From contig DFVG01000053.1 of the NCBI GenBank assembly GCA_002379985.1, positions 1 through 63,929 of the forward strand: a stretch of DNA of 63,929 nucleotides, given 5' to 3'. The DNA comes from Flavobacteriaceae bacterium UBA4166 (GTDB lineage Bacteria > Bacteroidota > Bacteroidia > Flavobacteriales > Flavobacteriaceae). The position numbers were made by a program, and so were the translations under genes. Shown here piece by piece: positions 41,360 through 50,313 of this stretch (position 1 is the stretch's first letter; each line of letters begins with the position of its first letter). Below the pieces are notes generated by a model, which was given only the letters and a program-made list of their open reading frames with translations, made no database searches and was not told the DNA's origin.

Positions 41360-43534
41360 ATGAACAAACTACTACGCTCATTTACCTGCCCCTGCGTTGT
41401 AGTATCCCTCCTGCTTGCATCACCTGTCTATTCGCAAGTAGGTATTGGCACCACAACGCCTGACTCTGGTACCATTTTAGACATCACAAGTAGTGATAAA
41501 GCCATTTTGCTACCTAGAGTAAATATTACAAATTTAGGAACCGTTGCACCCATTGTTGGAAGTACTACAGAAAGCATGTTAGTTTACAACACCAACACCA
41601 CTACCGGTCCTGGCTACTTTTATTGGGACGGAACACAGTGGGTTCCACTTTCGGGAGATGATTGGGAACTTCTCGGAAATGAAGGCACCGACGCTGATGT
41701 TAATTTCTTAGGAACTACAGACAGTGAAGCCCTTACCTTTCGCACCAATGATGTTCAACGATTCCGCGTTGCTAACGACTTTCAAGTGCTGGCCATGGGA
41801 AACGGCACACGATTACGCCCTTTTTACTCATGGGACTCAGAACGCACTATGGGTTTTTGGAAACCGGGAAACAACCAGATGAACATGTCTATTGAAGGTT
41901 ATGATTTTTTCAATGCGAATGCGAATAATTCCGGAGGATCTGAATTAGAATGGACCTTTAATCCTATTGGAGATGATATCAATTTACGCGTGGAAACCGA
42001 CAATCAAGAAAACGCTCTTTTTGTAGATGGAAGCAGCGATAACGTAGGGATGGGAACTAATTCTCCAGATGGTAGTGCCCAACTAGAGTTAGCTGATATC
42101 AATCGAGGTTTGTTGATCAATCGCGTGGCGCTAACTGCCACTGATGTTGCCGCACCCGTAACCGCCCCTACTAGCGGACTCTTGGTATACAATACTGCAA
42201 ATTCCAGTAGCGGAAGTACTGAAGTCCTACCCGGATTTTATTATTGGGATGATGGAGAATGGATCGCGATGGGCGGAACCGGCGGAAGAGATTGGTCCCT
42301 AAGAGGAAATGCCGGAACGAACAGTGGCACTAACTTTTTGGGAACCACTGATAATGTTTCCGTAGCGTTTAGAACAAATGATACGGAACGCATGCAAATT
42401 TCAGCTGCAGGAACAGTAGGTATTGGCAATGCACCCTATAATAACGCGGCTCTCCGAGTGAATAATACGGCGCAACCTTATGGTGTGATTTCGGAAACCA
42501 ACAGTACCGGGGTTGCGCTCTACGGGGCTGATACCGGAACCGGATTTGGAGTCTTCGGAACCTCAGCAAACAACCATGGGATTTACGGAACCACGGCTTA
42601 TACCGGCGGCTCTTTCTTGATCGGCGGAATGATTGGTTGGGGAACAGGGGCTAATGGTGCTAACGGTGTCTTGGCAGTAAGTGATGCGATCGGTACGACC
42701 CGACAAAATATGGGGTTACGTGCGGTTTCAGGAAGTACTACCTCTATTTCTTCCGCGTCCAGCTTGCACTATAATGTAGGCGTCAATACCAATGCCACCG
42801 ACCTGGGGTTATATGTACTTACAGAAAAAACATCCGGAGATCGTGAAGCAGCAAGGTTTCAAACAAATTATGCCGGAAGTGCCATTGATGCTGACAATAG
42901 AGACCCAAGAGCTATGTTGGCAGGATTTACCAACAGTAGTTATGTGGGAGGTTCTTCCATGTATTACGGCGGTTTCTTCTACAGTGGCGGATCGAGCAGT
43001 AACTATTCCTATGCCTATGCAGGCGCTCGTTATGGGTCCACTCGGTATAAGATTATTGGGAATGGAACAGTGTCTACTATTGTAGATGGGGCCACGAATG
43101 GAGATCCTAAAAAAATTATGTTCGCCCCAGAGGCTCCCGAAGTACTTTTTGAAGACTACGGAACCGGAACCCTTCAAAATGGAGTTGCCAACATCACTAT
43201 CGATCCGATCTTTTCTAATAATATTGTAGTGAGTGCAGAACATCCCTTGAAGGTTTTTATTCAACTAGAAGGAGATTGTAATGGTGTTTATGTAACGAAT
43301 AAAACGCAAAGCGGGTTTACCGTTACCGAATTACAAGGAGGAACAAGTAATGTTCCTTTTTCTTGGCATATCGTTGCCAATAGAAAAGATTCGGAAGGAA
43401 CCACTTCCGAAGCACGGTCGCTGTATACCGATTTGCGATTTCCTGACGCCCCTGAAGCGATCCTTCCCAATGAGAATCGCGAGGATGGAATTCAGGACAA
43501 CAACACTGTTAAAATTGAAAATACAAACCGCTGA
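41360..43534 (+). CDS. Secreted modular protein with duplicated VGIGTT module
   Basis: The 724-residue protein has a signal peptide ending SPVYSQ. An N-terminal module follows: VGIGTTTPDSG, LDITSSDKAILLPRV, ESMLVYNT and GPGYFYWDGTQW. A degenerate second copy of the module appears at about residues 228-300 (VGMGTNSPDG, RGLLINRVALT, SGLLVYNT, PGFYYWDDGEW). Both copies are followed by WxLxGNxGTxxxxxFLGTTDxxxxxFRTNDxxR. The middle is Gly/Ser/Tyr-rich, and the C-terminus (EVLFEDYGTGTLQNG ... SWHIVANRKDSEG) resembles the tail of fibre- or appendage-like Flavobacteria proteins. There is no T9SS sorting domain. It may be a surface adhesin or fibre. It is monocistronic, with its own promoter and terminator. 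Confidence 0.75.
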   Translation: MNKLLRSFTCPCVVVSLLLASPVYSQVGIGTTTPDSGTILDITSSDKAILLPRVNITNLGTVAPIVGSTTESMLVYNTNTTTGPGYFYWDGTQWVPLSGDDWELLGNEGTDADVNFLGTTDSEALTFRTNDVQRFRVANDFQVLAMGNGTRLRPFYSWDSERTMGFWKPGNNQMNMSIEGYDFFNANANNSGGSELEWTFNPIGDDINLRVETDNQENALFVDGSSDNVGMGTNSPDGSAQLELADINRGLLINRVALTATDVAAPVTAPTSGLLVYNTANSSSGSTEVLPGFYYWDDGEWIAMGGTGGRDWSLRGNAGTNSGTNFLGTTDNVSVAFRTNDTERMQISAAGTVGIGNAPYNNAALRVNNTAQPYGVISETNSTGVALYGADTGTGFGVFGTSANNHGIYGTTAYTGGSFLIGGMIGWGTGANGANGVLAVSDAIGTTRQNMGLRAVSGSTTSISSASSLHYNVGVNTNATDLGLYVLTEKTSGDREAARFQTNYAGSAIDADNRDPRAMLAGFTNSSYVGGSSMYYGGFFYSGGSSSNYSYAYAGARYGSTRYKIIGNGTVSTIVDGATNGDPKKIMFAPEAPEVLFEDYGTGTLQNGVANITIDPIFSNNIVVSAEHPLKVFIQLEGDCNGVYVTNKTQSGFTVTELQGGTSNVPFSWHIVANRKDSEGTTSEARSLYTDLRFPDAPEAILPNENREDGIQDNNTVKIENTNR

Positions 43535-43560
43535 CCGATACCTATCTTTCTAACTATTGA

Positions 43561-43589
43561 AACCCGTGATGCCATTCACGGGTTTTTTT
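43561..43589 (+). terminator. Rho-independent terminator
   Basis: AACCCGTGA (43561-43569), loop TGCCAT, TCACGGGTT (43576-43584), then T's to 43589. It separates the first surface-protein gene from the next unit. Confidence 0.92.
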
Positions 43590-43661
43590 GTATGTTTTAG
43601 TTAAGCTCAAATTTTAACATAATATCCACTAGTAAACTAAAACCGATTTATAAGTATTTAC

Positions 43662-43678
43662 GTAAGTATTTACCTACA
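43662..43678. promoter_or_regulatory. 17-base motif shared with 50098-50114
   Basis: GTAAGTATTTACCTACA occurs here and, identically, at 50098-50114, each upstream of a surface-protein transcription unit. The core GTAA-GTAT-TTAC is an imperfect palindrome. At this copy it is preceded by another TAAGTATTTAC (43651-43661), giving two tandem cores 12 bases apart. It is a candidate operator for joint control. Confidence 0.55.
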
Positions 43679-43735
43679 TATGCTAAATTTTAATTCATTT
43701 CAACGATTTTTTAATGCATTTAAAAGATTTATATA

Positions 43736-43743
43736 TAATATTG
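43736..43743 (+). promoter_or_regulatory. Candidate -7 box of the surface-protein operon
   Basis: TAATATTG, identical to the box at 50266 and one base from TAnnTTTG. It lies 27 bases before ATG 43771. The -33 position has no TTG, so activation through the upstream 17-base motif is conceivable. Confidence 0.4.
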
Positions 43744-43770
43744 TAACCCCAAATCACTAAGTATCAGATC

Positions 43771-44598
43771 ATGAACACTACTTATGTTAAAAAACGATGC
43801 TTCCTACTGCTTCTGTTTTTTTCTCTACATGGATTGTCTATTGTAACAGCCCAAGTGGGGATTAATACTACCTCCCCGGCCAATGGCGCTTTACTAGATA
43901 TTTCTAGCTCTAATAAAGGGTTGTTAACACCTCAAGTTGCTCTTACTGGAACCAATGATATTTCAACAATAACTCCGGCAGCTACCACTGGCCTTTTGGT
44001 ATATAACACCGTAACTGCAGGTGCATTACCCGTTCAAGTGACTCCAGGATTCTATTATTGGAATGGAACCCAATGGTCGCGTTTCTATAATCGGGGGTAT
44101 GGAATTAAATTCGATCAAAGCTCACAAACCACGGCAAGTACCTTATCTTTTATATATACCCAAATTACTGGTTTGGATACCGGGTTTATCAATGTGCCCT
44201 ATTCTGGAACTTACCAAATTAGAGTGGAGACCGCATATGCTTGTGGAAATTTATCTTCCACTACTTCAGAAGGTGTAGGGCAGGCATCTATTAGTCTGAA
44301 TATGACCACTGGAATTTTGGGACTACCGGTTCGAGTGAAAGAAAAGTATGTAACCTCAACTTCCAAACGAATTAACACGACTACATTAAATAGTATGCCC
44401 CAAAATACAACGATTGTTTACACCGTAGATTTAGATGTTTTAGACACCTATCGTTTCAACGTAACCGGAAGAGAATGGTCGCGAAATAATGTGGGCCTCG
44501 GCACCTTCGGAAAAGACACTAGCGGATATACCGGAGCCAGTGGAATTAACAATGCCCAGCGAGGATCCCTTACAATAACTCTATTAAAGCAACAATAG
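43771..44598 (+). CDS. Secreted VGIGTT-module protein with jelly-roll-like C-terminus
   Basis: The 275-residue protein has a signal peptide (ending IVTAQ). The shared module spans about 30-105 (VGINTTSPANGA, LDISSSNKGLLTPQVALTGTND, GLLVYNT, PGFYYWNGTQW). A beta-rich C-terminal domain follows (GLDTGFINVPYSGTYQIRVETAY ... TIVYTVDLDVLDTYRFNVTGREW) and ends NAQRGSLTITLLKQQ. The C-terminal pattern suggests a C1q/TNF-like jelly roll, which is inference. It is the first gene of a four-gene unit and a close paralogue of the next two. Confidence 0.75.
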   Translation: MNTTYVKKRCFLLLLFFSLHGLSIVTAQVGINTTSPANGALLDISSSNKGLLTPQVALTGTNDISTITPAATTGLLVYNTVTAGALPVQVTPGFYYWNGTQWSRFYNRGYGIKFDQSSQTTASTLSFIYTQITGLDTGFINVPYSGTYQIRVETAYACGNLSSTTSEGVGQASISLNMTTGILGLPVRVKEKYVTSTSKRINTTTLNSMPQNTTIVYTVDLDVLDTYRFNVTGREWSRNNVGLGTFGKDTSGYTGASGINNAQRGSLTITLLKQQ

Positions 44599-44651
44599 AT
44601 CCGGCAATTTGAATTTTGATTCAAAACTAATATGAATTACAACTCAACTCG

Positions 44652-46028
44652 ATGAAGAATACTATGATGGAACTTTTTACTTTACTTAATCGATTTTTAC
44701 CTCTCAGTATTGGCTTGCTATTTGGTTCGTTAACAATAACGGCTCAAGTAGGTGTCAACACCACAGCTCCAAATGCTTCTTCAGCACTAGACATCAACAG
44801 TTCTGATAAAGGATTTCTGATGACCAAAGTCGCCCTAACGGGTACCGATGACAATACAACAATAAGTGGTTCGCCAACCACAGGCCTTTTGGTCTATAAT
44901 ACAGCAACGGCAGGAAGCTCTGGAACACAAGTTACACCGGGTTTCTATTATTTCAATGGCGCATCATGGAAACGGTTTTATACACAAGGCTATAATCTAA
45001 GCTATGATCAGTCGGCCGAAGTTACAGCAAGCACTATTAATACGGAATATGTAATTCTTCCCGGGCTTGATACCGGAGATTTCACAGTTCCCTTTAGCGG
45101 AACCTATCAAATTAGAGTGGAAGCTTTTTATTCCGCAGGGAACCTGATTAGTACCACAGGAGATGGCGCCACACAAGGATCCATAAGTTTAGCCATGGCA
45201 GACATCAGTAGCGGTGGCGGTGGCGGAAGTGGCGACGACTGTACCGGAGGTGTTACGACATATCCTTACAACGAGAGTTTTGAGAGCGGACTTGGTCTAT
45301 GGACGCAATCTACCGCTGATTTTTTTAATTGGACACGTAATTCTGGTGGTACTACCAGCGGAAATACTGGACCTTCTGCTGCCTCCAACGGGAGCTGGTA
45401 TATGTATACCGAAGCATCAACCCCCAACTATCCAAATAGACAAACGATTTTAACGTCTCCGTGCTTTAACCTAACCACTGCCCCTGCAGCATCCTTTACA
45501 TTCGACTATCATATGTATGGTGCAGCCGATATGGGAAGCTTCATTTTGGAAGTTAGTGATGACGACGGAGGAACTTGGACGCCTATATGGTCACAAACTG
45601 GAAATCAAGGTAACGTTTGGAACACACAGAGCGTAGATTTATCTGCGTATATCGGAGGATCTATTCAGCTACGATTCAACAGAACCACCGGTTCTACATG
45701 GCAGGCAGATATTGCTATTGACAATATTAGTTTGACCAATACTGCAGTAACCACCTTTACTACATTGAAAGAAACATACCTCACCTCTTCCTCAAAACGA
45801 TTAGGAAGCACAACTGTAAATAATCTAGCACAGAGTGCAAGCATCATCTATAATGTTGATCTCGCCGCAGGTACTACTTATCGATTTGTAGTGCGCGGAA
45901 GAGAGTGGCTGGCAAATAACGTTACAACGGGCTCTTTTGGCAGAAACACAAGTGGTTATTCAGGGAGCAGCTCTGTAAACGATGCGCAACGAGGCACCAT
46001 GACTATTAGCCTAATAAAACAATTTTAA
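44652..46028 (+). CDS. Paralogue carrying a MAM-like domain inserted in the jelly-roll
   Basis: The 458-residue protein has a signal peptide (ending TITAQ) and the shared module (VGVNTTAPNAS, LDINSSDKGFLMTKVALTGTDD, GLLVYNT, PGFYYFNGASW). The C-terminal domain is colinear with the preceding gene, but after QGSISLAM a Gly/Ser hinge (SSGGGGGSGDD) leads into about 165 extra residues (about 196-365): YNESFESGLGLWTQ, SPCFNLT, SFTFDYHMYG, LEVSDDDGGTWTPIW, AIDNISLT. This is a MAM/concanavalin-like domain. The jelly-roll then resumes at KETYLTSSSKR and ends NDAQRGTMTISLIKQF. The extra domain probably adds a binding function. Confidence 0.75.
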   Translation: MKNTMMELFTLLNRFLPLSIGLLFGSLTITAQVGVNTTAPNASSALDINSSDKGFLMTKVALTGTDDNTTISGSPTTGLLVYNTATAGSSGTQVTPGFYYFNGASWKRFYTQGYNLSYDQSAEVTASTINTEYVILPGLDTGDFTVPFSGTYQIRVEAFYSAGNLISTTGDGATQGSISLAMADISSGGGGGSGDDCTGGVTTYPYNESFESGLGLWTQSTADFFNWTRNSGGTTSGNTGPSAASNGSWYMYTEASTPNYPNRQTILTSPCFNLTTAPAASFTFDYHMYGAADMGSFILEVSDDDGGTWTPIWSQTGNQGNVWNTQSVDLSAYIGGSIQLRFNRTTGSTWQADIAIDNISLTNTAVTTFTTLKETYLTSSSKRLGSTTVNNLAQSASIIYNVDLAAGTTYRFVVRGREWLANNVTTGSFGRNTSGYSGSSSVNDAQRGTMTISLIKQF

Positions 46029-46062
46029 CATCATAGACACTAGAACCCCCCATTCTAAAACA

Positions 46063-46920
46063 ATGATCATGAAAAACACTACAATTTACCTATTCTTCAT
46101 ATTCTTGACAGTTTCCTTGACGGCGTCTTCGCAGGTTATTATTGGTGAATCTTCAACTGGTGATTACGAGACAATCGAAGACGGAGCCATTCTTCAGCTT
46201 AAGAGTGAGGACCAAGGGCTTATGATACCAAGAGTTGCCTTACAATCGCGAAATGATGTCACTACGATTGCCCCGTCGAATGTAGAAGGGTTGTGGGTGT
46301 ATAATACCGCCACTATGGGCAGCGGACTCAACCAAGTGTCACCAGGGTTTTATTTTTGGAATGGTGCTACATGGGAAAAAATGTTTAACGAAGGATATAC
46401 CGTCCAATATGAACAAACCCAAACGGTCTATGCGAATAACACATCTACTACACATACCATTCCTGGATTAAACCAAAGCTTTGTAGCCCCTTATTCAGGC
46501 ACCTACGAGATTCATGTTACGGGATATATAGCTGCCGGAAACATATCCAATACTTCCTTTGAAGGTACTGTGCTGGGCTCCTATATGTTGGAAATAGATG
46601 GCACAAAAGTAGCCGAGAGTACTGTTTCTTCAAATACCAAGAGAGCACCTACCAATGCCTTTCAAGCGCTGGGACGCCAAACTTCTATGATTTACCACGT
46701 GAACCTAACGGAAGGTGTTACCTATAATATTCGGGTTAGAGCTAGACTTTGGACTCATCAAAATGTGACCACTACGTTAAATGTGTCCTCATTTTGTGGT
46801 GGAATTGGTACCGGTTTTGCCTATTTCGGGATCTGTTCAGGCCCTTATAATGGAAATGATGGTTTGACAGATAATGCGCAAGATGCGTACTTAACCATTA
46901 CCTTATTACAACAACTCTAA
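46063..46920 (+). CDS. Third, more divergent VGIGTT-module paralogue
   Basis: The 285-residue protein has a signal peptide ending TASSQ. The shared module is degenerate: VIIGESSTGDYE replaces the VGIGTT start, and LKSEDQGLMIPRVALQSRND, GLWVYNT and PGFYFWNGATW follow. The C-terminal jelly-roll-like domain (FVAPYSGTYEIHVTGY ... MIYHVNLTEGVTYNIRVRARLW) carries a Cys pair (SFCGG, FGICSG) not seen in its siblings and ends NAQDAYLTITLLQQL. A start at 46069 (MKNTTIY) is equally possible. Gaps to its neighbours are 34 and 40 bases. Confidence 0.72.
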   Translation: MIMKNTTIYLFFIFLTVSLTASSQVIIGESSTGDYETIEDGAILQLKSEDQGLMIPRVALQSRNDVTTIAPSNVEGLWVYNTATMGSGLNQVSPGFYFWNGATWEKMFNEGYTVQYEQTQTVYANNTSTTHTIPGLNQSFVAPYSGTYEIHVTGYIAAGNISNTSFEGTVLGSYMLEIDGTKVAESTVSSNTKRAPTNAFQALGRQTSMIYHVNLTEGVTYNIRVRARLWTHQNVTTTLNVSSFCGGIGTGFAYFGICSGPYNGNDGLTDNAQDAYLTITLLQQL

Positions 46921-46960
46921 CATTTAAATACGCCTCAAATAATCTTATACCTACACAACA

Positions 46961-49900
46961 ATGATCAACAAATTACTTAACACCCCCGCAATTATTACAA
47001 GCTTACTCATGGCAGTCCTTTTTTTCGGAACGACTGCTTGTCAACAAAATGTTGAAGAAGCTGAAGGAAACTTAGGCACAAACCCGGATACATCGAGAGA
47101 TAGTGAAGGAGATACATTTTCTATCGTGGCTTACGATAAAACCACCGGACAAGTAGGTGGTGCTGGATGTAGCTGTGTGTCTTATACCGACGGAATCGAT
47201 TTTTTAAATGTACTTGTTACAGACGGAACAACCAGTCCGAATAACGTTGTAGGTGCATTTAATGCACAAGCTTCCCCTAGTGCAGCGACGCGTAACACTA
47301 TGGCGAACAGATTGCGATTAGGAGACACTCCTCAACAAGCTATAATTGCAACAAATAATTCAGATGGTAGTCCTGGATCGCGACAATATGGTGTCGTTGG
47401 CGTGGATAGCCCGGGAGCTGCTGGATGGACAGGATCCACCAATACAAGTTATGCAAATGATCAACAAGGTGATAATGCCTTGTATACCTATTCCATACAA
47501 GGAAATATCTTAGATACCGCCAACGGACAAGATTTATTAGATGACATGGAAGCTATTTTTAACAGCACCGATGGCACCCTAGGCGATAAACTTATGGCAG
47601 CACTCCAGGCCGCTAAGCGCGTAGGAGGTGACAGCCGTTGTCAAGGTAGAGGGAACAGCGGTAGAACAGCTTTTATTAAAGTCCTTACTCCGGGTGAGAC
47701 TAGCCCCGGACTTATCTATGATATTGGCGACACTACTCCTGCCGTAGTTGATTATATAGAGCCTATCGATGTGCTTCAGTGTTTATATGACATAGGAGAA
47801 AACACACCTCATTGTCGACAAACCGTGAGTACGTTCCCGTATTCAATGGATTTTGAAGAAACGATTTGGGAGCAGGAAGTCACTACCTGTAACACCAACA
47901 GTTCTTGGATACGTTCTCGTTTTGCTAGTCCTTCTAGTGGAACTGGACCTACTGGGCCCAATCAAGGCACGCTATATACGTTCGTAGAAGCTTCCAATAT
48001 TGATGGACAAGGAACATCCCCTAGAAATGCAATGATTGGTTCACCCTGTTTTGAATTCCCTTCTGGACACACAGTTTCCATGACGTTCGATTATCATATG
48101 CTTGGAGGTAATATGGGAACACTTTCTGTGGAAGCTAGTGATAACGGTGGATCTTCTTGGAATACGCTATGGAGTAGAACCGGCGATCAAGGTGCTAGTT
48201 GGATTAATGATGAATTCATCGATCTATCGGCTTATGCCGGGAGCACCGTAAAAATTAGAATAAATGCCCTTTTAGGGAATGGTTTTACCAGTGATATGGC
48301 AATTGATGACATCCAAATTACTACGACTGAAATCGCCGCCTGTACCGGCCCAATTAAAACCTGGAACGGAAGCTCTTGGTCTCCAAGTGGTGCTCCAGAT
48401 AGCACCAATCCTGTGATTATTGATGGTACCTACGACACAGATATTCATGGAGTTCTTGATGTATGTACGCTTACGATCAATGCCGGCGAAACGCTTACCT
48501 TGGAAGCCGATGATTACGTTCGAGTGAATGCTGACATCGTTGTAGACGGCAGTTTATTGATCGCGCATACCGGAAGCTTAGTGCAAGTTGATGAAGATGC
48601 TTCAGTGACAAACAACGGAACCATCAATGTGGATGTGACCACTCCAGTGCTTCAGACACGTGATTTCATGGTCATGGGGAGTCCGATGGACGGTGAGACA
48701 CGCAACGATGTATTCGACAGTGCCTTTTTAGTGCTGAATAGTACACCAGGAAATTTCCTGCCACACCCTGAAGTCCCTACAGGCGGAACCAACTTTGCCG
48801 ATGATAATGGTGATTTCTGGAACAGCTACACTGGTGCGATCAATGTGGGAGAAGGCTATATTGTTCGTCCGCAGAGCGGTTACACCGACCCTGCGAACAC
48901 CACTTACGATATGACCTATAGCTTAGGGACGTTGAACAATGGTGATGTAACGCGTCCTATCGTGTTCAATGGTTTGGCTACCAACCCAAGCGGAACGCCA
49001 AACATACTGGCCAACCCATATGCTTCGGCTATCGATGCCGATCAATTGATCGCAGACAACGCACTGATTGGCGAAGTTTATTTCTGGGAACACTTAACGC
49101 CTCCAAGCTCCAGTATTCCGGGAGCAGGTGGCATTAACTTCAGCATGGGAGATATCTCGATGTACAATACTTCCATGGCGCTACCAGCAGCAAATGACCC
49201 AGGTACCACCACCACTCCCAATGGAGTGATCGCTACTGCTCAAGGTTTTGGTATCAAAGCGCAAGCGGCAGGTACGGTGACCTTTTCGAACGATATGCGA
49301 CTTACTTCAGGAAATACGACACTTCGCAACCCTGAAGGTGTTGATAAATTGACCTTACGTGTCTTCCATCAGGAGTACGGTATTGGAAGTTACGCAGGTA
49401 TTGCCTTCAACCCTACTGCCAGTGAAGGTTGGGATGTTGGGTATGACACCCAGCGATTGGCCACCGCCATTAGTTTGTTCTCCCAACTCCAAGACGGAAA
49501 AGAACAATTGGCGATTCAAACCCTACCAAGCTTTGAGTCGGGTATGAAGATCCCTATGGGCTTTGCCTCTCAGGTAACCGCTGATACAGCATATACCATT
49601 ACCATTGCCGATATCGCAGGAGACAACCTGAGCCAAGCAAGTGTATATCTTATTGACAATGTCTTGAACACGATCACAGATCTTACCCAGGGAGATTATA
49701 CCTTCCGAAGCAACGAAGGTACTTTTGAGGGACGCTTTACCTTACAGTTCGAGTATGAGGTATTAGGAACCAATGATCTTAATCAAGGTGCATTCACCCT
49801 ATACCCGAACCCTACCAAAGATCTGGTTACCATATCGGCAACAACACCGATCACACAAGTAGCCATCTATGATCTTCAAGGACGTTTGGTACAGACGCAC

Positions 49901-50017
49901 ATGGGTCAGGCAACACGTCAACTTACCGTAACTACCGATAAGTTAACTGCAGCCATGTACTTTGTAACGGTCACCACCCAGGAAGGCACCTTAACCAAAC
50001 GATTGGTAAAACAATAA
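46961..50017 (+). CDS. DUF1028-MAM-type multidomain surface protein with T9SS sorting domain
   Basis: The 1018-residue protein has a lipoprotein-like signal (FFGTTACQQ, Cys27). Residues about 52-245 are a DUF1028 domain (TFSIVAYDKTTGQVGGAG, NAQASPSAATRN, RQYGVVGVDSPG), a family related to Ntn hydrolases. At about 290-465 there is a MAM-like domain (SPCFEFPSGHTVSMTFDYHM, AIDDIQIT) similar to that of the gene two positions upstream. A beta-helix-like segment follows (about 470-560: VIIDGTYDTDIHG, LTINAGETLTLEADDYVRVN), then a long beta region. The last 75 residues are a sorting domain (LYPNPTKDLVTISA ... MYFVTVTTQEG ... KRLVKQ). It is last in the operon and has a strong terminator. Confidence 0.82.
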   Translation: MINKLLNTPAIITSLLMAVLFFGTTACQQNVEEAEGNLGTNPDTSRDSEGDTFSIVAYDKTTGQVGGAGCSCVSYTDGIDFLNVLVTDGTTSPNNVVGAFNAQASPSAATRNTMANRLRLGDTPQQAIIATNNSDGSPGSRQYGVVGVDSPGAAGWTGSTNTSYANDQQGDNALYTYSIQGNILDTANGQDLLDDMEAIFNSTDGTLGDKLMAALQAAKRVGGDSRCQGRGNSGRTAFIKVLTPGETSPGLIYDIGDTTPAVVDYIEPIDVLQCLYDIGENTPHCRQTVSTFPYSMDFEETIWEQEVTTCNTNSSWIRSRFASPSSGTGPTGPNQGTLYTFVEASNIDGQGTSPRNAMIGSPCFEFPSGHTVSMTFDYHMLGGNMGTLSVEASDNGGSSWNTLWSRTGDQGASWINDEFIDLSAYAGSTVKIRINALLGNGFTSDMAIDDIQITTTEIAACTGPIKTWNGSSWSPSGAPDSTNPVIIDGTYDTDIHGVLDVCTLTINAGETLTLEADDYVRVNADIVVDGSLLIAHTGSLVQVDEDASVTNNGTINVDVTTPVLQTRDFMVMGSPMDGETRNDVFDSAFLVLNSTPGNFLPHPEVPTGGTNFADDNGDFWNSYTGAINVGEGYIVRPQSGYTDPANTTYDMTYSLGTLNNGDVTRPIVFNGLATNPSGTPNILANPYASAIDADQLIADNALIGEVYFWEHLTPPSSSIPGAGGINFSMGDISMYNTSMALPAANDPGTTTTPNGVIATAQGFGIKAQAAGTVTFSNDMRLTSGNTTLRNPEGVDKLTLRVFHQEYGIGSYAGIAFNPTASEGWDVGYDTQRLATAISLFSQLQDGKEQLAIQTLPSFESGMKIPMGFASQVTADTAYTITIADIAGDNLSQASVYLIDNVLNTITDLTQGDYTFRSNEGTFEGRFTLQFEYEVLGTNDLNQGAFTLYPNPTKDLVTISATTPITQVAIYDLQGRLVQTHMGQATRQLTVTTDKLTAAMYFVTVTTQEGTLTKRLVKQ

Positions 50018-50038
50018 TTACAACGTCTATATTCTTTG

Positions 50039-50070
50039 AAAACCGCCTGAAAAATCAGGCGGTTTTTTTT
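50039..50070 (+). terminator. Rho-independent terminator
   Basis: AACCGCCTGA (50041-50050), loop AAAA, TCAGGCGGTT (50055-50064), followed by T's to 50070. It closes the four-gene surface unit. Confidence 0.93.
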
Positions 50071-50097
50071 GTAATAATAAGTTAAAAAAATTATTTA

Positions 50098-50114
50098 GTA
50101 AGTATTTACCTACA
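50098..50114. promoter_or_regulatory. Second copy of the 17-base shared motif
   Basis: An exact copy of GTAAGTATTTACCTACA, also at 43662-43678. Here it sits between the terminator and the promoter, 151 bases upstream of the -7 box, and the tandem half-site is absent. The remainder of 50115-50242 is very AT-rich with T-runs and has no other feature I can name. Confidence 0.55.
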
Positions 50115-50242
50115 GGTCACTTGTTGAAGATTACCTATTTTTTTTTCATTTTTTTTCACAACATAATTAATTTATTTTCAAATTATTAGACTACAACAAA
50201 TCGTTTGCTAACCGAAGCAAAAAGGTATTTCATCGATAAAAT

Positions 50243-50273
50243 TTGCTTTTATCTGAATTTATTTTTAATATTG
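50243..50273 (+). promoter_or_regulatory. Promoter of the last surface-protein unit
   Basis: TTG (50243-50245), exactly 20 bases, TAATATTG (50266-50273), one mismatch from TAnnTTTG. It shares TTGCTTTT and the 20-base spacing with the 41298 promoter, and the -7 sequence with 43736. Confidence 0.55.
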
Positions 50274-50313
50274 TCCTGTTAATAGTTTGTTAAATCTTTA
50301 ACGTCCCCGAATT

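Noticed and set aside
41360..43534. T9SS sorting domain or trimeric autotransporter anchor on the VGIGTT protein
   Set aside because: The C-terminus lacks the PNP...G-Y-V/I...KxL pattern and has no YadA-like barrel.
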